From contig JADKJW010000031.1 in the NCBI GenBank assembly GCA_016720835.1, positions 124,001 through 188,000 of the forward strand: DNA of 64,000 nt. The letters run 5' to 3'. The DNA comes from Ignavibacteria bacterium (GTDB lineage Bacteria > Bacteroidota > Ignavibacteria > SZUA-365). The notes beneath the pieces are model-generated. The model worked only from the letters and a program-made list of their open reading frames with translations. It did no database searches and was not told the origin of the DNA. The translations under genes and the position numbers were made by a program. The stretch's first letter is position 1. Every line of letters begins with the position of its first letter. Of this stretch, positions 55,825 to 63,980 are shown piece after piece.

Positions 55825-56676
55825 ATGCTCTCTCCATCGCGTTCCTTTCGCATCCGGGATCTTGATTTGCGCTCTCGCTGCCATATCATGGGCATCGTGA
55901 ACGTGACGCCCGATTCCTTCTCGGACGGCGGTCGTTTCCCGACGCCGCAGGATGCGATCGCCCATGCCGTCCTCCTCGCGGGGGAGGGCGCGGACATCCT
56001 CGATATCGGAGGCGAATCGACCCGCCCGGGCGCGGTCCCGGTGACCACGGATGAGGAAATCCGGCGCGTGCTCCCCGTCATCGAGGGACTGTGGCGCGTG
56101 ACGGATGTTCCGATCTCCATCGATACCCGTAAGGCGGCTGTCGCGGATCTCGCCCTGCGCGCGGGAGCCGATATCGTCAACGATGTCAGCGCCCTGTGCT
56201 ACGACGCGGCGATGGCCGGGGTCGCCGAGTCGCATGATGTTCCCGTCATTCTGATGCATGCGCAAGGCACGCCGGAAACCATGCAGGACGCGCCGGTCTA
56301 TGCGGACGTGCTCCGGGAAGTCCGGGACTTCCTCGAGGAGCGGCTGCTGTTCGCGAGAGCGCGCGGGATCACGCGACTCCTCATCGATCCGGGCATCGGC
56401 TTCGGCAAGCGGCACGAGGACAATCTTGCGTTGCTGCGCGAGCTGCACAGCTTCCTCGACCTCGGTGTTCCGCTGGTCGTCGGGACGTCCCGCAAAAGCT
56501 TCCTCGGGCGCATCACCGGGCGAGCCGCTGATGAGCGGCTCGCGGGATCGATCGCCAGCGGGGTGGTCGCGTGCCTCCACGGAGCGTCCATCCTTCGCGT
56601 GCACGACGTCCGCGAGACCCGCGATGCGGTCCTCGTCGCGGAAACCATTGGCCGCGTGGCGGCGGAGGCGCACTGA
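55825..56676 (+). CDS. folP: Dihydropteroate synthase
   Basis: Folate biosynthesis: condenses 4-aminobenzoate with 6-hydroxymethyl-dihydropterin diphosphate; target of sulfonamides. The 283-aa protein has MGIVNVTPDSFSDGG (N26 and the first loop), DILDIGGESTRPGA, PISIDTRKAAVA, DIVNDVSAL, LIDPGIGFGKRHEDN, VGTSRKSFLG and IASGVVACLHGASILRVHDV, all at family positions. ATG 55825 gives a short N-terminal extension; M22 (55888) would remove it. The stop overlaps the cdaA ATG (TGATG). The folP-cdaA pairing is common in Bacteroidota. Confidence 0.97.
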   Translation: MLSPSRSFRIRDLDLRSRCHIMGIVNVTPDSFSDGGRFPTPQDAIAHAVLLAGEGADILDIGGESTRPGAVPVTTDEEIRRVLPVIEGLWRVTDVPISIDTRKAAVADLALRAGADIVNDVSALCYDAAMAGVAESHDVPVILMHAQGTPETMQDAPVYADVLREVRDFLEERLLFARARGITRLLIDPGIGFGKRHEDNLALLRELHSFLDLGVPLVVGTSRKSFLGRITGRAADERLAGSIASGVVACLHGASILRVHDVRETRDAVLVAETIGRVAAEAH

Positions 56677-57500
56677 TGCTGTTCAAGTTAGGATTTCTCG
56701 CAGTCGAATGGACGGACATCCTCGATATCGTGGTCGTGGCGTTTGTCTTCTACCGCCTGTATCGCGCGATGCGCGGAACCATCGCCGTGCAGATATTCGT
56801 CGGGTTGCTCGTCATCATCGCGGGGTCCTTCGTCGCCCGCGCGCTCAACCTGCAGGCTATTTCCTGGATCCTTCGCGCGCTGACCGACATCTGGGTCATC
56901 GCCTTCATCATTCTGTTCCAACCTGAGCTCCGGCGGTTGCTCCTGCTGCTCGGCCGCGGACGACTCATGGCGCGGTTCTTCCGCTACAGCATCAGCGAGA
57001 CGATCGACGAAATCGTCGAGGCGTGCGACGAAATGTCCCAACGCCAGATCGGCGCGCTGATCGTCATCACCCGCACGACAGGCATCCGCATGATCATCGA
57101 AACCGGCATCGCCCTCCACGCGGAAGTCAGCAAGCAGCTCCTGCTCTCGATCTTCAATCCCAAGGCGCCGCTGCACGACGGCGCCGTGGTTGTCAAGGAC
57201 CGCATCGTCGAAGCGGCCCGCTGCACGCTGCCGCTCACCTCGACGCTGAAAATGGACGGATTCATCATGGGCATGCGGCACCGCTCGGCCGTCGGCATCT
57301 CGGAGCAGGCGGACGTTCTCGCCATCGTGGTCTCCGAAGAAACCGGCATCATCTCTCTCGCTGAGGACGGAAACCTGCAGCGACGCCTTTCCCCGGAACA
57401 GCTGCGCGCGAAACTCCTGACGCACCTGAATGTCTCGGGAAAGCCCGCGATCGACGTCATCCTGAAACCGGGCGACGACGCGCTCGGCCCGTTGGAGTGA
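56676..57500 (+). CDS. cdaA: Diadenylate cyclase CdaA (c-di-AMP synthase)
   Basis: Makes the second messenger c-di-AMP, which controls K+ and osmolyte transport and cell-wall homeostasis. The 274-aa protein has three N-terminal hydrophobic helices (ILDIVVVAFVFYRLY, VGLLVIIAGSFVARAL, DIWVIAFIILFQPELRRLL) and a cytoplasmic DAC domain with D168-G169-A170 (LHDGAVVV) and R201-H202-R203 (MRHRSAVGISE), the two motifs needed for catalysis. ATG 56676 overlaps the folP stop, and its own stop overlaps the pcm GTG. No cdaR or phosphodiesterase is in the window. Confidence 0.96.
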   Translation: MLFKLGFLAVEWTDILDIVVVAFVFYRLYRAMRGTIAVQIFVGLLVIIAGSFVARALNLQAISWILRALTDIWVIAFIILFQPELRRLLLLLGRGRLMARFFRYSISETIDEIVEACDEMSQRQIGALIVITRTTGIRMIIETGIALHAEVSKQLLLSIFNPKAPLHDGAVVVKDRIVEAARCTLPLTSTLKMDGFIMGMRHRSAVGISEQADVLAIVVSEETGIISLAEDGNLQRRLSPEQLRAKLLTHLNVSGKPAIDVILKPGDDALGPLE

Positions 57501-58171
57501 GCGTGACCATGCGCTTCGGCAGACGTTTCGACGACCAGCGACAGGAGATGGTGCTCGGCCTCCGGTCACGGGGAATATCGGATCCGAACGTCTTGAACGT
57601 GATGGGCGAGCTTCCCCGGCACGTGTTCGTCACGGACATGTGGCTTTCGAGGGCGTATGAGGATTCCGCGCTCCCGATCGCCTGCGACCAGACCATTTCC
57701 CAGCCCTTCACCGTGGCCTTCATGACCCAGCTGCTGGCCGTCCGGCACGGCAGCAAGGTGCTGGAAGTCGGCACCGGAAGCGGGTACCAGGCCGCGGTGC
57801 TTGCCATGCTTGGCGCCCGGGTGTTCACCATCGAACGGCATATGGACCTGATGAACGCGGCGCGGAAGATCTTCGATCATCTCGGGCTGACCATCGCGTC
57901 GAAGACCGGCGACGGGTCCATCGGGTGGAGCGAATTCGCGCCCTATGACCGGATCATTGTGACCGCCGGCGCGCCCGATGTCCCGCCGTCCCTGTCCAGG
58001 CAGTTGGCTGATGGCGGCGTCCTCGTCGTTCCCGTCGGGACACAGAGCGCCCAGACCATGATCCGTGTCACGCGGAAGGGCGACCGCTTCCAGACGGAAC
58101 GCTTCGAGGGATTCAAGTTCGTTCCCCTTGTCGGCAAGGAGGGATGGCAGAAGCACAGGCCGGGCGAGTGA
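57497..58171 (+). CDS. pcm: Protein-L-isoaspartate O-methyltransferase
   Basis: Repairs isoaspartyl sites in aged proteins by SAM-dependent methylation. The 224-aa protein has the SAM motif LEVGTGSGYQAAVLA, the substrate-loop region PIACDQTISQPFTVA, the post-motif I VFTIERHMDL and YDRIIVTAGAPDVPPSL, as in PIMT. It starts at GTG 57497 overlapping the cdaA stop; ATG 57509 is an alternative. The end overlaps the miaA start region. Position between cdaA and miaA suggests a housekeeping operon. Confidence 0.95.
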   Translation: MSVTMRFGRRFDDQRQEMVLGLRSRGISDPNVLNVMGELPRHVFVTDMWLSRAYEDSALPIACDQTISQPFTVAFMTQLLAVRHGSKVLEVGTGSGYQAAVLAMLGARVFTIERHMDLMNAARKIFDHLGLTIASKTGDGSIGWSEFAPYDRIIVTAGAPDVPPSLSRQLADGGVLVVPVGTQSAQTMIRVTRKGDRFQTERFEGFKFVPLVGKEGWQKHRPGE

Positions 58172-59106
58172 AACCGCGCATCCTCGTGATCGCGGGGCCG
58201 ACCGCCAGCGGCAAGACCGCCGCCGCGCTGATCGCCGCCAGGGCGCTCGACGCGGAAATCATCAGCGCCGATGCCCGCCAAGTCTACAAGGGACTCGATA
58301 TCGGCACGGCCAAACCGACGGACGAGGAACGCGCTTCGGTGCCGCACCACTTCCTCGATCACGCGGATATCACGCAGACGTACACCGCCGGCGCATTCTA
58401 CCGCGAGGCATCAACGCGCGTCATGGAGATACTCGGAAGAGGGAAGCGCGTTGTCGTGTGCGGCGGGTCGGGGTTGTACGTCAAGGTCCTCGTGGACGGA
58501 ATATTCGACGGTCCGGACATTCCGCCCGAAACGCGACGGATCCTGCTGGAAGACCTGCACCGTCTCGGTCCCGACCTGTTATTCCAGGAGCTGGAGCAGC
58601 GAGACATCGAGGCATCGCGCTGGGTGCCGAGGACGAATCTTCCGCGTCTCCTGCGCGCGCTGGAGGTCTGCAGGGCCACGGGCGTCCCGTATTCGAGCCT
58701 TCGGGAAGAACGCATGCCGGACGTCCCCTACGACTCCGTGCTGACCGGCTTGCGATGGGACCGCCTTCTGCTCTACGAACGCATCGATCGTCGCGTCGAG
58801 GCGATGCTTGCGGCAGGATTCCTCGACGAGGTGCGCCGGCTGCTCGATGCGGGAGCAGATCCAGACTGCGCCGCTCTGAATACCGTGGGGTACAGAGACG
58901 CCCTCGCGTATCTGCGCGGCGCATGCAGCGGGGAGCGCATGATTGCCCTGATGAAGCAGCACACGCGCAATTACGCGAAACGGCAATTGACCTGGTTCCG
59001 CAAGGAAGACCGCATGCGATGGTTCGACGCGGCGTCGGACGAGGACGTCGCGAAGGCCGCCGAGGCCATGACGGGGCATTTCCTTGCCCTCGCGGATGAA
59101 CGGTGA
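58144..59106 (+). CDS. miaA: tRNA dimethylallyltransferase
   Basis: Transfers dimethylallyl from DMAPP to A37 of tRNAs reading UNN codons. The 320-aa protein has the P-loop GPTASGKT (residues 18-25), then ISADARQVYKGLDIGTAKP, VPHHFLDHADI, VVCGGSGLYVKVL, and the C-terminal TVGYRDALAYLRG and HTRNYAKRQLTWFRK. ATG 58144 overlaps pcm by 28 nt and has AAGGAGG very close by (1-nt spacing). GTG 58168, which overlaps the pcm stop, would begin V-K-P-R-I as many MiaA proteins do and is a serious alternative start. Confidence 0.96.
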   Translation: MAEAQAGRVKPRILVIAGPTASGKTAAALIAARALDAEIISADARQVYKGLDIGTAKPTDEERASVPHHFLDHADITQTYTAGAFYREASTRVMEILGRGKRVVVCGGSGLYVKVLVDGIFDGPDIPPETRRILLEDLHRLGPDLLFQELEQRDIEASRWVPRTNLPRLLRALEVCRATGVPYSSLREERMPDVPYDSVLTGLRWDRLLLYERIDRRVEAMLAAGFLDEVRRLLDAGADPDCAALNTVGYRDALAYLRGACSGERMIALMKQHTRNYAKRQLTWFRKEDRMRWFDAASDEDVAKAAEAMTGHFLALADER

Positions 59107-59153
59107 ACGGCGTATATTGAACTTCTGTCCTTTTCACCATCGGAGTCAGTGCA

Positions 59154-59933
59154 ATGCGGAGGAACCTCTTCATCCTGGTCGCGAGCGCGGCGCTCTTCAT
59201 TCAGTGCAAATCGGATACCGGACAGGCGGCGAATGGGCGGCTTCCGTCCGCGTCCGCGGAAAGCAGCGTGGCCGGCGCCCTGCAAACGGGGAAGGTGGTC
59301 ACGATCACCACGGCGGACAACGTGGTCATTGTGGGCAGTCTGTATGCCTCCGCCGCGAAAGCCCCGGCGGTACTGTGTCTGCATCAATGGCGCAGCGACA
59401 GGTCGCATTTTCAGGCTCTTGCCGCATCCCTGGTAAAGCAGGGGTACACCGTGCTCGCGATCGACATGCGCGGGCATGGAGAGTCCGTGAAGAAGAAGGA
59501 CGGGAGCGCGGTCGCTCCCGACAGGAACGCCATCCAGGACGTTCGCGCGGCAATCGCGTTTCTGAAAGGACAGGAATCGGTCGATGCATCGCGCATCGCG
59601 ATCGTGGGCGCCTCTTACGGGAGCAGTAACGCCATCATGTACGCGGCAGGGGATCCGGCGGTGAAAGCCGTGGCGCTGCTGAGCCCCGGGCTGAACTTCT
59701 TCAATGTCCTGCCGATCGAGCCGGCGGTGTCGCAGTACGCGCGCGGCGCCATGCTGGCGGTCGCCAGCGCCGAGGACCTCCGCTCCGTCGAAGCGATCGA
59801 CAAGATCAAGGGCATAGCGAAATCCGATCTCACGACGAAGATCTACGACAATGCCGGGCACGGGACGGACATTCTGGAAGCGAATGTGGGACTCCAGGAT
59901 ATCATCGCCCAGTTTTTGAAGAAAAATTTGTGA
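59154..59933 (+). CDS. Lipoprotein alpha/beta hydrolase (dienelactone-hydrolase/esterase type)
   Basis: A 259-aa protein. The N-terminus ends in a lipobox LFIQC, giving Cys18 lipidation, then a Ser/Ala-rich linker. The fold shows LCLHQWRSDRSHF (oxyanion-hole region), IDMRGHGES, the nucleophile elbow GASYGS, and NAGHGTDIL providing the catalytic His; the Asp is probably in the VASAEDL loop. Distribution and substrate unknown: a periplasmic serine esterase or peptidase is likely. A -10-like TATATTGA at 59113-59120 precedes it with no clear -35. Confidence 0.85.
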   Translation: MRRNLFILVASAALFIQCKSDTGQAANGRLPSASAESSVAGALQTGKVVTITTADNVVIVGSLYASAAKAPAVLCLHQWRSDRSHFQALAASLVKQGYTVLAIDMRGHGESVKKKDGSAVAPDRNAIQDVRAAIAFLKGQESVDASRIAIVGASYGSSNAIMYAAGDPAVKAVALLSPGLNFFNVLPIEPAVSQYARGAMLAVASAEDLRSVEAIDKIKGIAKSDLTTKIYDNAGHGTDILEANVGLQDIIAQFLKKNL

Positions 59934-60078
59934 TCCGCCCGCGCAACGAAATTGGGCTCCACGTCCTCCACTGCGGCAAAACCGGGCGGAAAGCGCGGGC
60001 GACCCGCAAGGGCAGTGCCTCCGGGGCCCCGTGTTGACAGGGGTGTGCGACGGATGCAGAAAAATCTTCAGGCCGAAT

Positions 60079-60108
60079 TTGACTTTACCTGAAAAAGGAA
60101 TATATTGA
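60079..60108 (+). promoter_or_regulatory. Predicted promoter of the tRNA/ribosomal protein cluster
   Basis: TTGACT at 60079-60084, a 16-nt spacer and TATATTGA at 60101-60108, about 40 nt before tRNA-Thr(TGT). It is the best match to consensus here, as expected for stable-RNA transcription. Confidence 0.75.
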
Positions 60109-60147
60109 CGGTCCTGTTCCCTATTTTGAAGGGAATATGGAACGCCT

Positions 60148-60220
60148 GCTGGCGTAGCTCAGTTGGTAGAGCAGCTGACTTGTAATCAGCAGGTCACCAG
60201 TTCGACTCTGGTCGCCAGCT
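60148..60220 (+). tRNA. tRNA-Thr (anticodon TGT)
   Basis: Acceptor GCTGGCG pairs with CGCCAGC; D stem GCTC/GAGC; anticodon loop CTTGTAA; T arm GGTTCGACTC-type loop. Discriminator T and no encoded CCA. 73 nt. Confidence 0.97.
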
Positions 60221-60227
60221 CCCCAAC

Positions 60228-60311
60228 GCAGAGGTACCGAAGTGGCCAACCGGGACAGACTGTAAATCTGTTGGCTTAACGCCTTCGAAGGTTCGAATCC
60301 TTCCCTCTGCA
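60228..60311 (+). tRNA. tRNA-Tyr (anticodon GTA)
   Basis: Type II tRNA of 84 nt with a long variable arm. Acceptor GCAGAGG/CCTCTGC, anticodon loop CTGTAAA, discriminator A. CCA not encoded. Confidence 0.97.
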
Positions 60312-60346
60312 CGAGGCCCCGGTTACGAAATCGGGGCGTTCCCAAG

Positions 60347-60419
60347 GCGGGAGTAACTCAGTTGGTAGAGTCACAGCCTTCCAAGCTGTTGGTCGCGGGT
60401 TCGAGTCCCGTCTCCCGCT
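60347..60419 (+). tRNA. tRNA-Gly (anticodon TCC)
   Basis: Acceptor GCGGGAG/CTCCCGC, anticodon loop CTTCCAA, T loop TTCGAGT. 73 nt; discriminator T. Confidence 0.97.
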
Positions 60420-60432
60420 CCCGCTCTCTGAC

Positions 60433-60505
<73 letters not shown>

Positions 60506-60534
60506 CTGAATCGTTCGACAAGTAGGAGGATCCC

Positions 60535-60684
60535 ATGCGCGACAACATCACACTCGAATGCACCGAATGCAAGCGTCGGAACTACACGACGACCAAGAAC
60601 AAGCGCAAGCACTCTGGTCGCGTGGAGTACAAGAAGTACTGCCCGTGGTGCAACAAGCACATCACCCACAAGGAGACGAAATAG
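60535..60684 (+). CDS. rpmG: Ribosomal protein L33 (zinc-binding form)
   Basis: A 49-aa protein (M-R-D-N-I-T-L-E-C) with a GTAGGAGG ribosome-binding site 5-6 nt before ATG 60535. Four cysteines, C9/C12 and C36/C39, form a zinc ribbon (ECTEC, YCPWC), marking the C+ form rather than the zinc-free paralogue some bacteria make under zinc limitation. The body (RRNYTTTKNKRKHSGRVEYKKY) is the usual L33 sequence. It sits between tRNA-Thr and tRNA-Trp, ahead of secE, an arrangement known from many bacteria. Confidence 0.95.
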   Translation: MRDNITLECTECKRRNYTTTKNKRKHSGRVEYKKYCPWCNKHITHKETK

Positions 60685-60694
60685 TTTCCGCGAT

Positions 60695-60767
60695 ACGTGA
60701 GTAGCTCAATTGGTAGAGCAGCGGTCTCCAAAACCGCAGGTTGGGGGTTCGAGTCCCTCCTCACGTG
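60695..60767 (+). tRNA. tRNA-Trp (anticodon CCA)
   Basis: Acceptor ACGTGAG/CTCACGT, anticodon loop CTCCAAA, discriminator G; 73 nt. Located 10 bp after rpmG and 51 bp before secE. Confidence 0.96.
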
Positions 60768-60818
60768 CGAGCGCTCACTCGATCGTCACAGCGAGAATCA
60801 TCTGAACGGGCTACGGCA

Positions 60819-61007
60819 ATGAAAGATAAAATCATCACGTTCTTCAACGACGTCCTGAAGGAAATGCGCAAGGTGACCTGGCCGACCAGGGACGAGCTGC
60901 GCGAATCCACCATGGTCGTCCTCGCGACGACGGTCGTCTTCTCGGCCTTCGTGTTCGTCGTCGACTGGCTCATGACCACCGCCCTCAATCTGCTCCTCGC
61001 GGCCTGA
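60819..61007 (+). CDS. secE: Preprotein translocase subunit SecE
   Basis: A 62-aa single-spanning SecE. The amphipathic N-terminal helix with FFNDVLKEMRKVTWPTRDEL is diagnostic (the KVTWP motif), followed by one membrane helix (VVLATTVVFSAFVFVVDWL). ATG 60819 is chosen by family alignment; upstream starts would extend into tRNA-Trp. The Shine-Dalgarno sequence is weak (GGGCTACGG). Always with nusG, as here. Confidence 0.95.
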   Translation: MKDKIITFFNDVLKEMRKVTWPTRDELRESTMVVLATTVVFSAFVFVVDWLMTTALNLLLAA

Positions 61008-61027
61008 AGCCGGACGGAAACCCACGC

Positions 61028-61618
61028 ATGACCACGGCCGAAGAGAACAAGGAAATGACGCAGGGCGACGCTGCGCCGCAGACGGAGCACCTGAAATGGT
61101 ATGCTCTGCGTTCGTATTCCGGCCACGAGAACAAGGTCAAGGCCTATATCGAGAGTGAAATCCGGCGCATGGCGCTGGAGGAACGCATCACGATGGTTGT
61201 CGTGCCCGTCGAAAAAGTGTACGAAATGCGCGACGGCAAGAAGCGGACCAAGACCAGGAATTTTTTCCCCGGCTACGTTCTGGTTCAGTGCGTCATGGAC
61301 AACCAGACCAAGCACCTCATTCTCAACACGCCCTCCGTCATCTCCTTCGTGGGGCCGCGAAACACGGCAACGCCGCTTCGCAACGAGGAAGTGGACAAGA
61401 TCCTCGGTCGCATGGAGGAGCGGAAAGACTCCGAAACGCCCGAAATGCAGTTCCGCGTCGGTGATCCGGTGCGCGTCGTCGACGGCCCGTTCAACACGTT
61501 CAGCGGTTTCGTGCAGGAAGTGAACCAGGAAAAGCAGAAAATGAAGGTCATGGTGTCCATTTTCGGACGCAAGACCCCGATCGAACTCGATTTCAGTCAG
61601 GTAGAATTCGACACATAA
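61028..61618 (+). CDS. nusG: Transcription termination/antitermination factor NusG
   Basis: A 196-aa protein with a ~22-residue acidic N-terminal extension, then the NGN domain (WYALRSYSGHENKVKAYIE, KTRNFFPGYVLVQ, VISFVGPRNTATPL) and the C-terminal KOW domain (FRVGDPVRVVDGPFNTFSGFVQEVNQEKQKMKV, seen in parts). It binds RNA polymerase and couples it to Rho or the ribosome. The stop is 20 bp before rplK. Confidence 0.97.
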   Translation: MTTAEENKEMTQGDAAPQTEHLKWYALRSYSGHENKVKAYIESEIRRMALEERITMVVVPVEKVYEMRDGKKRTKTRNFFPGYVLVQCVMDNQTKHLILNTPSVISFVGPRNTATPLRNEEVDKILGRMEERKDSETPEMQFRVGDPVRVVDGPFNTFSGFVQEVNQEKQKMKVMVSIFGRKTPIELDFSQVEFDT

Positions 61619-61638
61619 TTTTTTGAGGCACACGCGTT

Positions 61639-62064
61639 ATGGCAAAGAAGATCGTCGGATACATCAAGCTGCAGATTCCGGCAGGAGCCGCGAATCCTGC
61701 GCCTCCGGTCGGTCCCGCCCTCGGTCAGAAGGGCGTCAACATCATGGAGTTCTGCAAGCAGTTCAATGCGCGGACGCAGGAGAAGGCCGGACTCATCATT
61801 CCCGTGGTCATCACGGTCTTCGGTGACAAGTCCTTCAGTTTCATCACCAAGACCCCGCCGGCCGCCGTGCTGTTGCTGCGCGCCTCCAAGGTCGACAAGG
61901 GTGCCGCGGAACCGAATCGGACGAAGGTCGCCAAGGTGACATCGGAGCAGGTCCGCGAGATCGCGACGTTGAAAATGCCCGACCTCAATGCATTCACAAT
62001 CGAATCGGCGATGAGCATGGTTGCGGGCACGGCGCGCAGCATGGGCATCACGGTCGAAGGGTAA
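61639..62064 (+). CDS. rplK: Ribosomal protein L11
   Basis: A 141-aa protein of normal length. Motifs KLQIPAGAANPAPPVGPALGQKGVNIMEFCKQFN and FSFITKTPPAAVLL define L11 (the first is longer than I can quote; see 61666-61764 for its reading). It lies at the GTPase-associated centre and supports stringent-factor activation. GAGG lies before ATG 61639. The gene is followed after 14 bp by rplA, the usual L11-L1 operon. Confidence 0.97.
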   Translation: MAKKIVGYIKLQIPAGAANPAPPVGPALGQKGVNIMEFCKQFNARTQEKAGLIIPVVITVFGDKSFSFITKTPPAAVLLLRASKVDKGAAEPNRTKVAKVTSEQVREIATLKMPDLNAFTIESAMSMVAGTARSMGITVEG

Positions 62065-62078
62065 TCGGAGGAACTCCC

Positions 62079-62777
62079 ATGCGCACGACGAAAAGAATGA
62101 AAACGGTGTCGACCCTTGTCGACAAGACGAAGGAATACCAGATCGCCGAGGGCGTGGAAATTCTGAAGAAGACCGCGAAGGCGAAATTCAGCGAATCCGT
62201 GGATATCGCGGTTCGCCTGGGCGTGGATCCCAAGAAGTCCGACCAGATGGTGCGCGGCACAGCCTCGCTGCCCAATGGCATCGGCAAGGATGTGCGCGTG
62301 CTCGTGCTCACCAAGTCCGCGAAGGCCGATGAGGCGAGGGAAGCGGGCGCCGAGCATGTCGGGTTCGAGGAGTACATCCAGCGCATCCAGGAAGGCTGGA
62401 CGGACGTGGACGTCGTGATTGCGACTCCCGACGTGATGGGCGAGGTGGGCAAGCTCGGCAAGATCCTCGGGACGCGCGGCCTGATGCCGAACCCGAAGTC
62501 GGGCACCGTCACCAACGACGTCGGACAGGCCGTCAAGGAAGTCAAGGCCGGAAAAATCGCCTTCCGCGTCGACAAGGGCGGAATCGTGCACGCGATGATC
62601 GGCAAGACGAATTTCGAGGCCGAGAAGATTTCGGAGAATATCCGGTCGTTCATCGTCACCCTCAATCGCCTCAAGCCGACGGCCGCGAAAGGCGTCTACA
62701 TCAAGGGCATCACCATTTCCAGCACCATGGGCCCCGGCATCCGGCTCGACAAGCAGGAAGCCAGCAGCCTTCATTGA
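62079..62777 (+). CDS. rplA: Ribosomal protein L1
   Basis: A 232-aa protein of normal length with CGGAGG before ATG 62079. Markers: VDIAVRLGVDPKKSDQMVRG, LPNGIGKDVRVLVL, the conserved LGKILGTRGLMPNPKSGTV and the C-terminal GVYIKGITISSTMGPGI. It forms the L1 stalk at the E site and in many bacteria represses its own operon with a site resembling its rRNA target. I see no such site in the short leader here. Confidence 0.97.
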   Translation: MRTTKRMKTVSTLVDKTKEYQIAEGVEILKKTAKAKFSESVDIAVRLGVDPKKSDQMVRGTASLPNGIGKDVRVLVLTKSAKADEAREAGAEHVGFEEYIQRIQEGWTDVDVVIATPDVMGEVGKLGKILGTRGLMPNPKSGTVTNDVGQAVKEVKAGKIAFRVDKGGIVHAMIGKTNFEAEKISENIRSFIVTLNRLKPTAAKGVYIKGITISSTMGPGIRLDKQEASSLH

Positions 62778-62819
62778 CCGAAACGATTCAGAGAGAGATA
62801 GAAATCCGCACCTGGTCCT

Positions 62820-62895
62820 CATCCGACCGTTACGCACTCGAATGCTTCTGCCAGAGACACTGTAATTCCCGGGTTTAGCACCTCAATCGAAAGAG
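62820..62895 (+). promoter_or_regulatory. L10-leader-like autoregulatory region before rplJ
   Basis: The 124-bp gap between rplA and rplJ contains GCCAGAGACACTGTAA (62850-62865) and, downstream, GGGTTTAGCACCTCAATCG. The GCCAGAGAC core is the conserved part of the ribosomal protein L10 leader, where the L10-L12 complex binds to repress translation. Agreement beyond the core is partial, and I could not fold the whole region. A weak promoter-like TTGACC (62774) also lies here. Confidence 0.5.
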
Positions 62896-62901
62896 GAAAG
62901 A

Positions 62902-63432
62902 ATGACCAAAGAGAAAAAAGCCGAAATCATCCAGGACGCGGTCTCGCGCATTTCGCGGGCGAGCGGCCTGTATTTGGCGAACTTCTCAGGGATGACGGTG
63001 GAGCAGGCCAGTAACCTGCGCCGCGAGTTTTTCAAACTCGAGGTCGATTATGTCGTGATCAAGAATACCCTCCTCAAGCGCGCGCTTGACGAAGTGGGAG
63101 GCTACGAAGGCGTGTCCCCCTACCTCGTCAACCAGACCGGTCTCGTCATCGCGTATGGCGATCCGATCGCCCCGGCGCGCACGCTCGAGAAATTCAACAA
63201 GGACAACCAGCAGAAACCCGCGGTGAAAGTCTGTGTCATCGAAAAGCAAGTTTTCGACGGCGCCCGGCTTTCCGAAATCGCGAGTCTTCCCTCCCGGCTC
63301 GATCTCATTGCCGGAATCATGGGAACGCTGGAAGCACCTGCGCAGGGTATTGTTGGCGCGATCAACGCCGTCATCAGCGGCATCGTGTACGCCATCGATG
63401 CCATCGAGAAGAAGAAGGCGGAAGCCGCCTGA
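62902..63432 (+). CDS. rplJ: Ribosomal protein L10
   Basis: A 176-aa protein with an AGAGGAAAG site before ATG 62902. Family markers: FSGMTVEQASNLRREF, VVIKNTLLKRAL, IAYGDPIAPARTLEKF, and the helical C-terminus AINAVISGIVYAIDAIEKKK that binds L7/L12 dimers. It is the base of the L12 stalk and likely the repressor acting on the upstream leader. Confidence 0.97.
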   Translation: MTKEKKAEIIQDAVSRISRASGLYLANFSGMTVEQASNLRREFFKLEVDYVVIKNTLLKRALDEVGGYEGVSPYLVNQTGLVIAYGDPIAPARTLEKFNKDNQQKPAVKVCVIEKQVFDGARLSEIASLPSRLDLIAGIMGTLEAPAQGIVGAINAVISGIVYAIDAIEKKKAEAA

Positions 63433-63486
63433 CCACGTCCAGAAAAGAGCAATTGTCACTAACCGTTCCTGTGAGGAGATACACCA

Positions 63487-63861
63487 ATGTCAGTGATTGA
63501 CGAAATCGTCGAAAAAATCGAAAAACTCACCCTCCTCGAGGCCTCCGAACTGAAGAAGGCCCTCGAAGAGAAGTTCGGCGTGTCCGCCGCCGCCCCGATG
63601 ATGATGGCGGGTCCCGCCGCCGCCGCGCCTGCCGCCGAAGTCGAAGAGAAGACCGAATTCAATGTCGAGCTGCAGAGCTCCGGCGCCAACAAGATCAACG
63701 TGATCAAGGTGGTACGCGCCGCCACGAGCCTCGGTCTGAAGGAAGCGAAGGACCTCGTCGACAGCGCTCCGAGCGTGGTGAAGGAAGCGATTCCGAAGGC
63801 CGATGCCGAGAAGCTGAAGAAGGAGCTTGAGGACGCGGGCGCAACCGTTGTGCTCAAGTAG
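63487..63861 (+). CDS. rplL: Ribosomal protein L7/L12
   Basis: A 124-aa acidic stalk protein with GAGGAG before ATG 63487. Three regions: N-terminal dimerisation helices (EIVEKIEKLTLLEASELKKA), an alanine-rich hinge (AAPMMMAGPAAAAPAAE) and the C-terminal factor-binding domain (KINVIKVVRAATSLGLKEAK, VKEAIPKADAEKLKKEL). It recruits translational GTPases. It is followed by a strong hairpin at the right edge. Confidence 0.98.
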   Translation: MSVIDEIVEKIEKLTLLEASELKKALEEKFGVSAAAPMMMAGPAAAAPAAEVEEKTEFNVELQSSGANKINVIKVVRAATSLGLKEAKDLVDSAPSVVKEAIPKADAEKLKKELEDAGATVVLK

Positions 63862-63935
63862 CCACGTCGAACTCTCTGGGTTCGACCATCGCCTCCGGAG
63901 ACCACATGCGGTCTTCGCACCGATACTCCCAGACA

Positions 63936-63980
63936 CGACAAGTTCGGGTCGATGCGTTCGACCCGATCTTGTCGTTTTGT
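63936..63980 (+). terminator. Strong hairpin after rplL: terminator or rplL-rpoB attenuator
   Basis: CGACAAGtTCGGGTCG (63936-63951) pairs with CGACCCGAtCTTGTCG (63959-63974), 15 of 16 bp with one T-T mismatch and a 7-nt loop, followed by TTTTGTTG. In E. coli a partial terminator lies between rplL and rpoB; the U tract here is short, consistent with partial read-through. rpoB itself lies beyond the window. Confidence 0.7.

Noticed and set aside
60001..60056. Second tRNA promoter at TTGACA (60034)
   Set aside because: No TAnnTT at 16-18 nt downstream; the site at 60079 fits far better.
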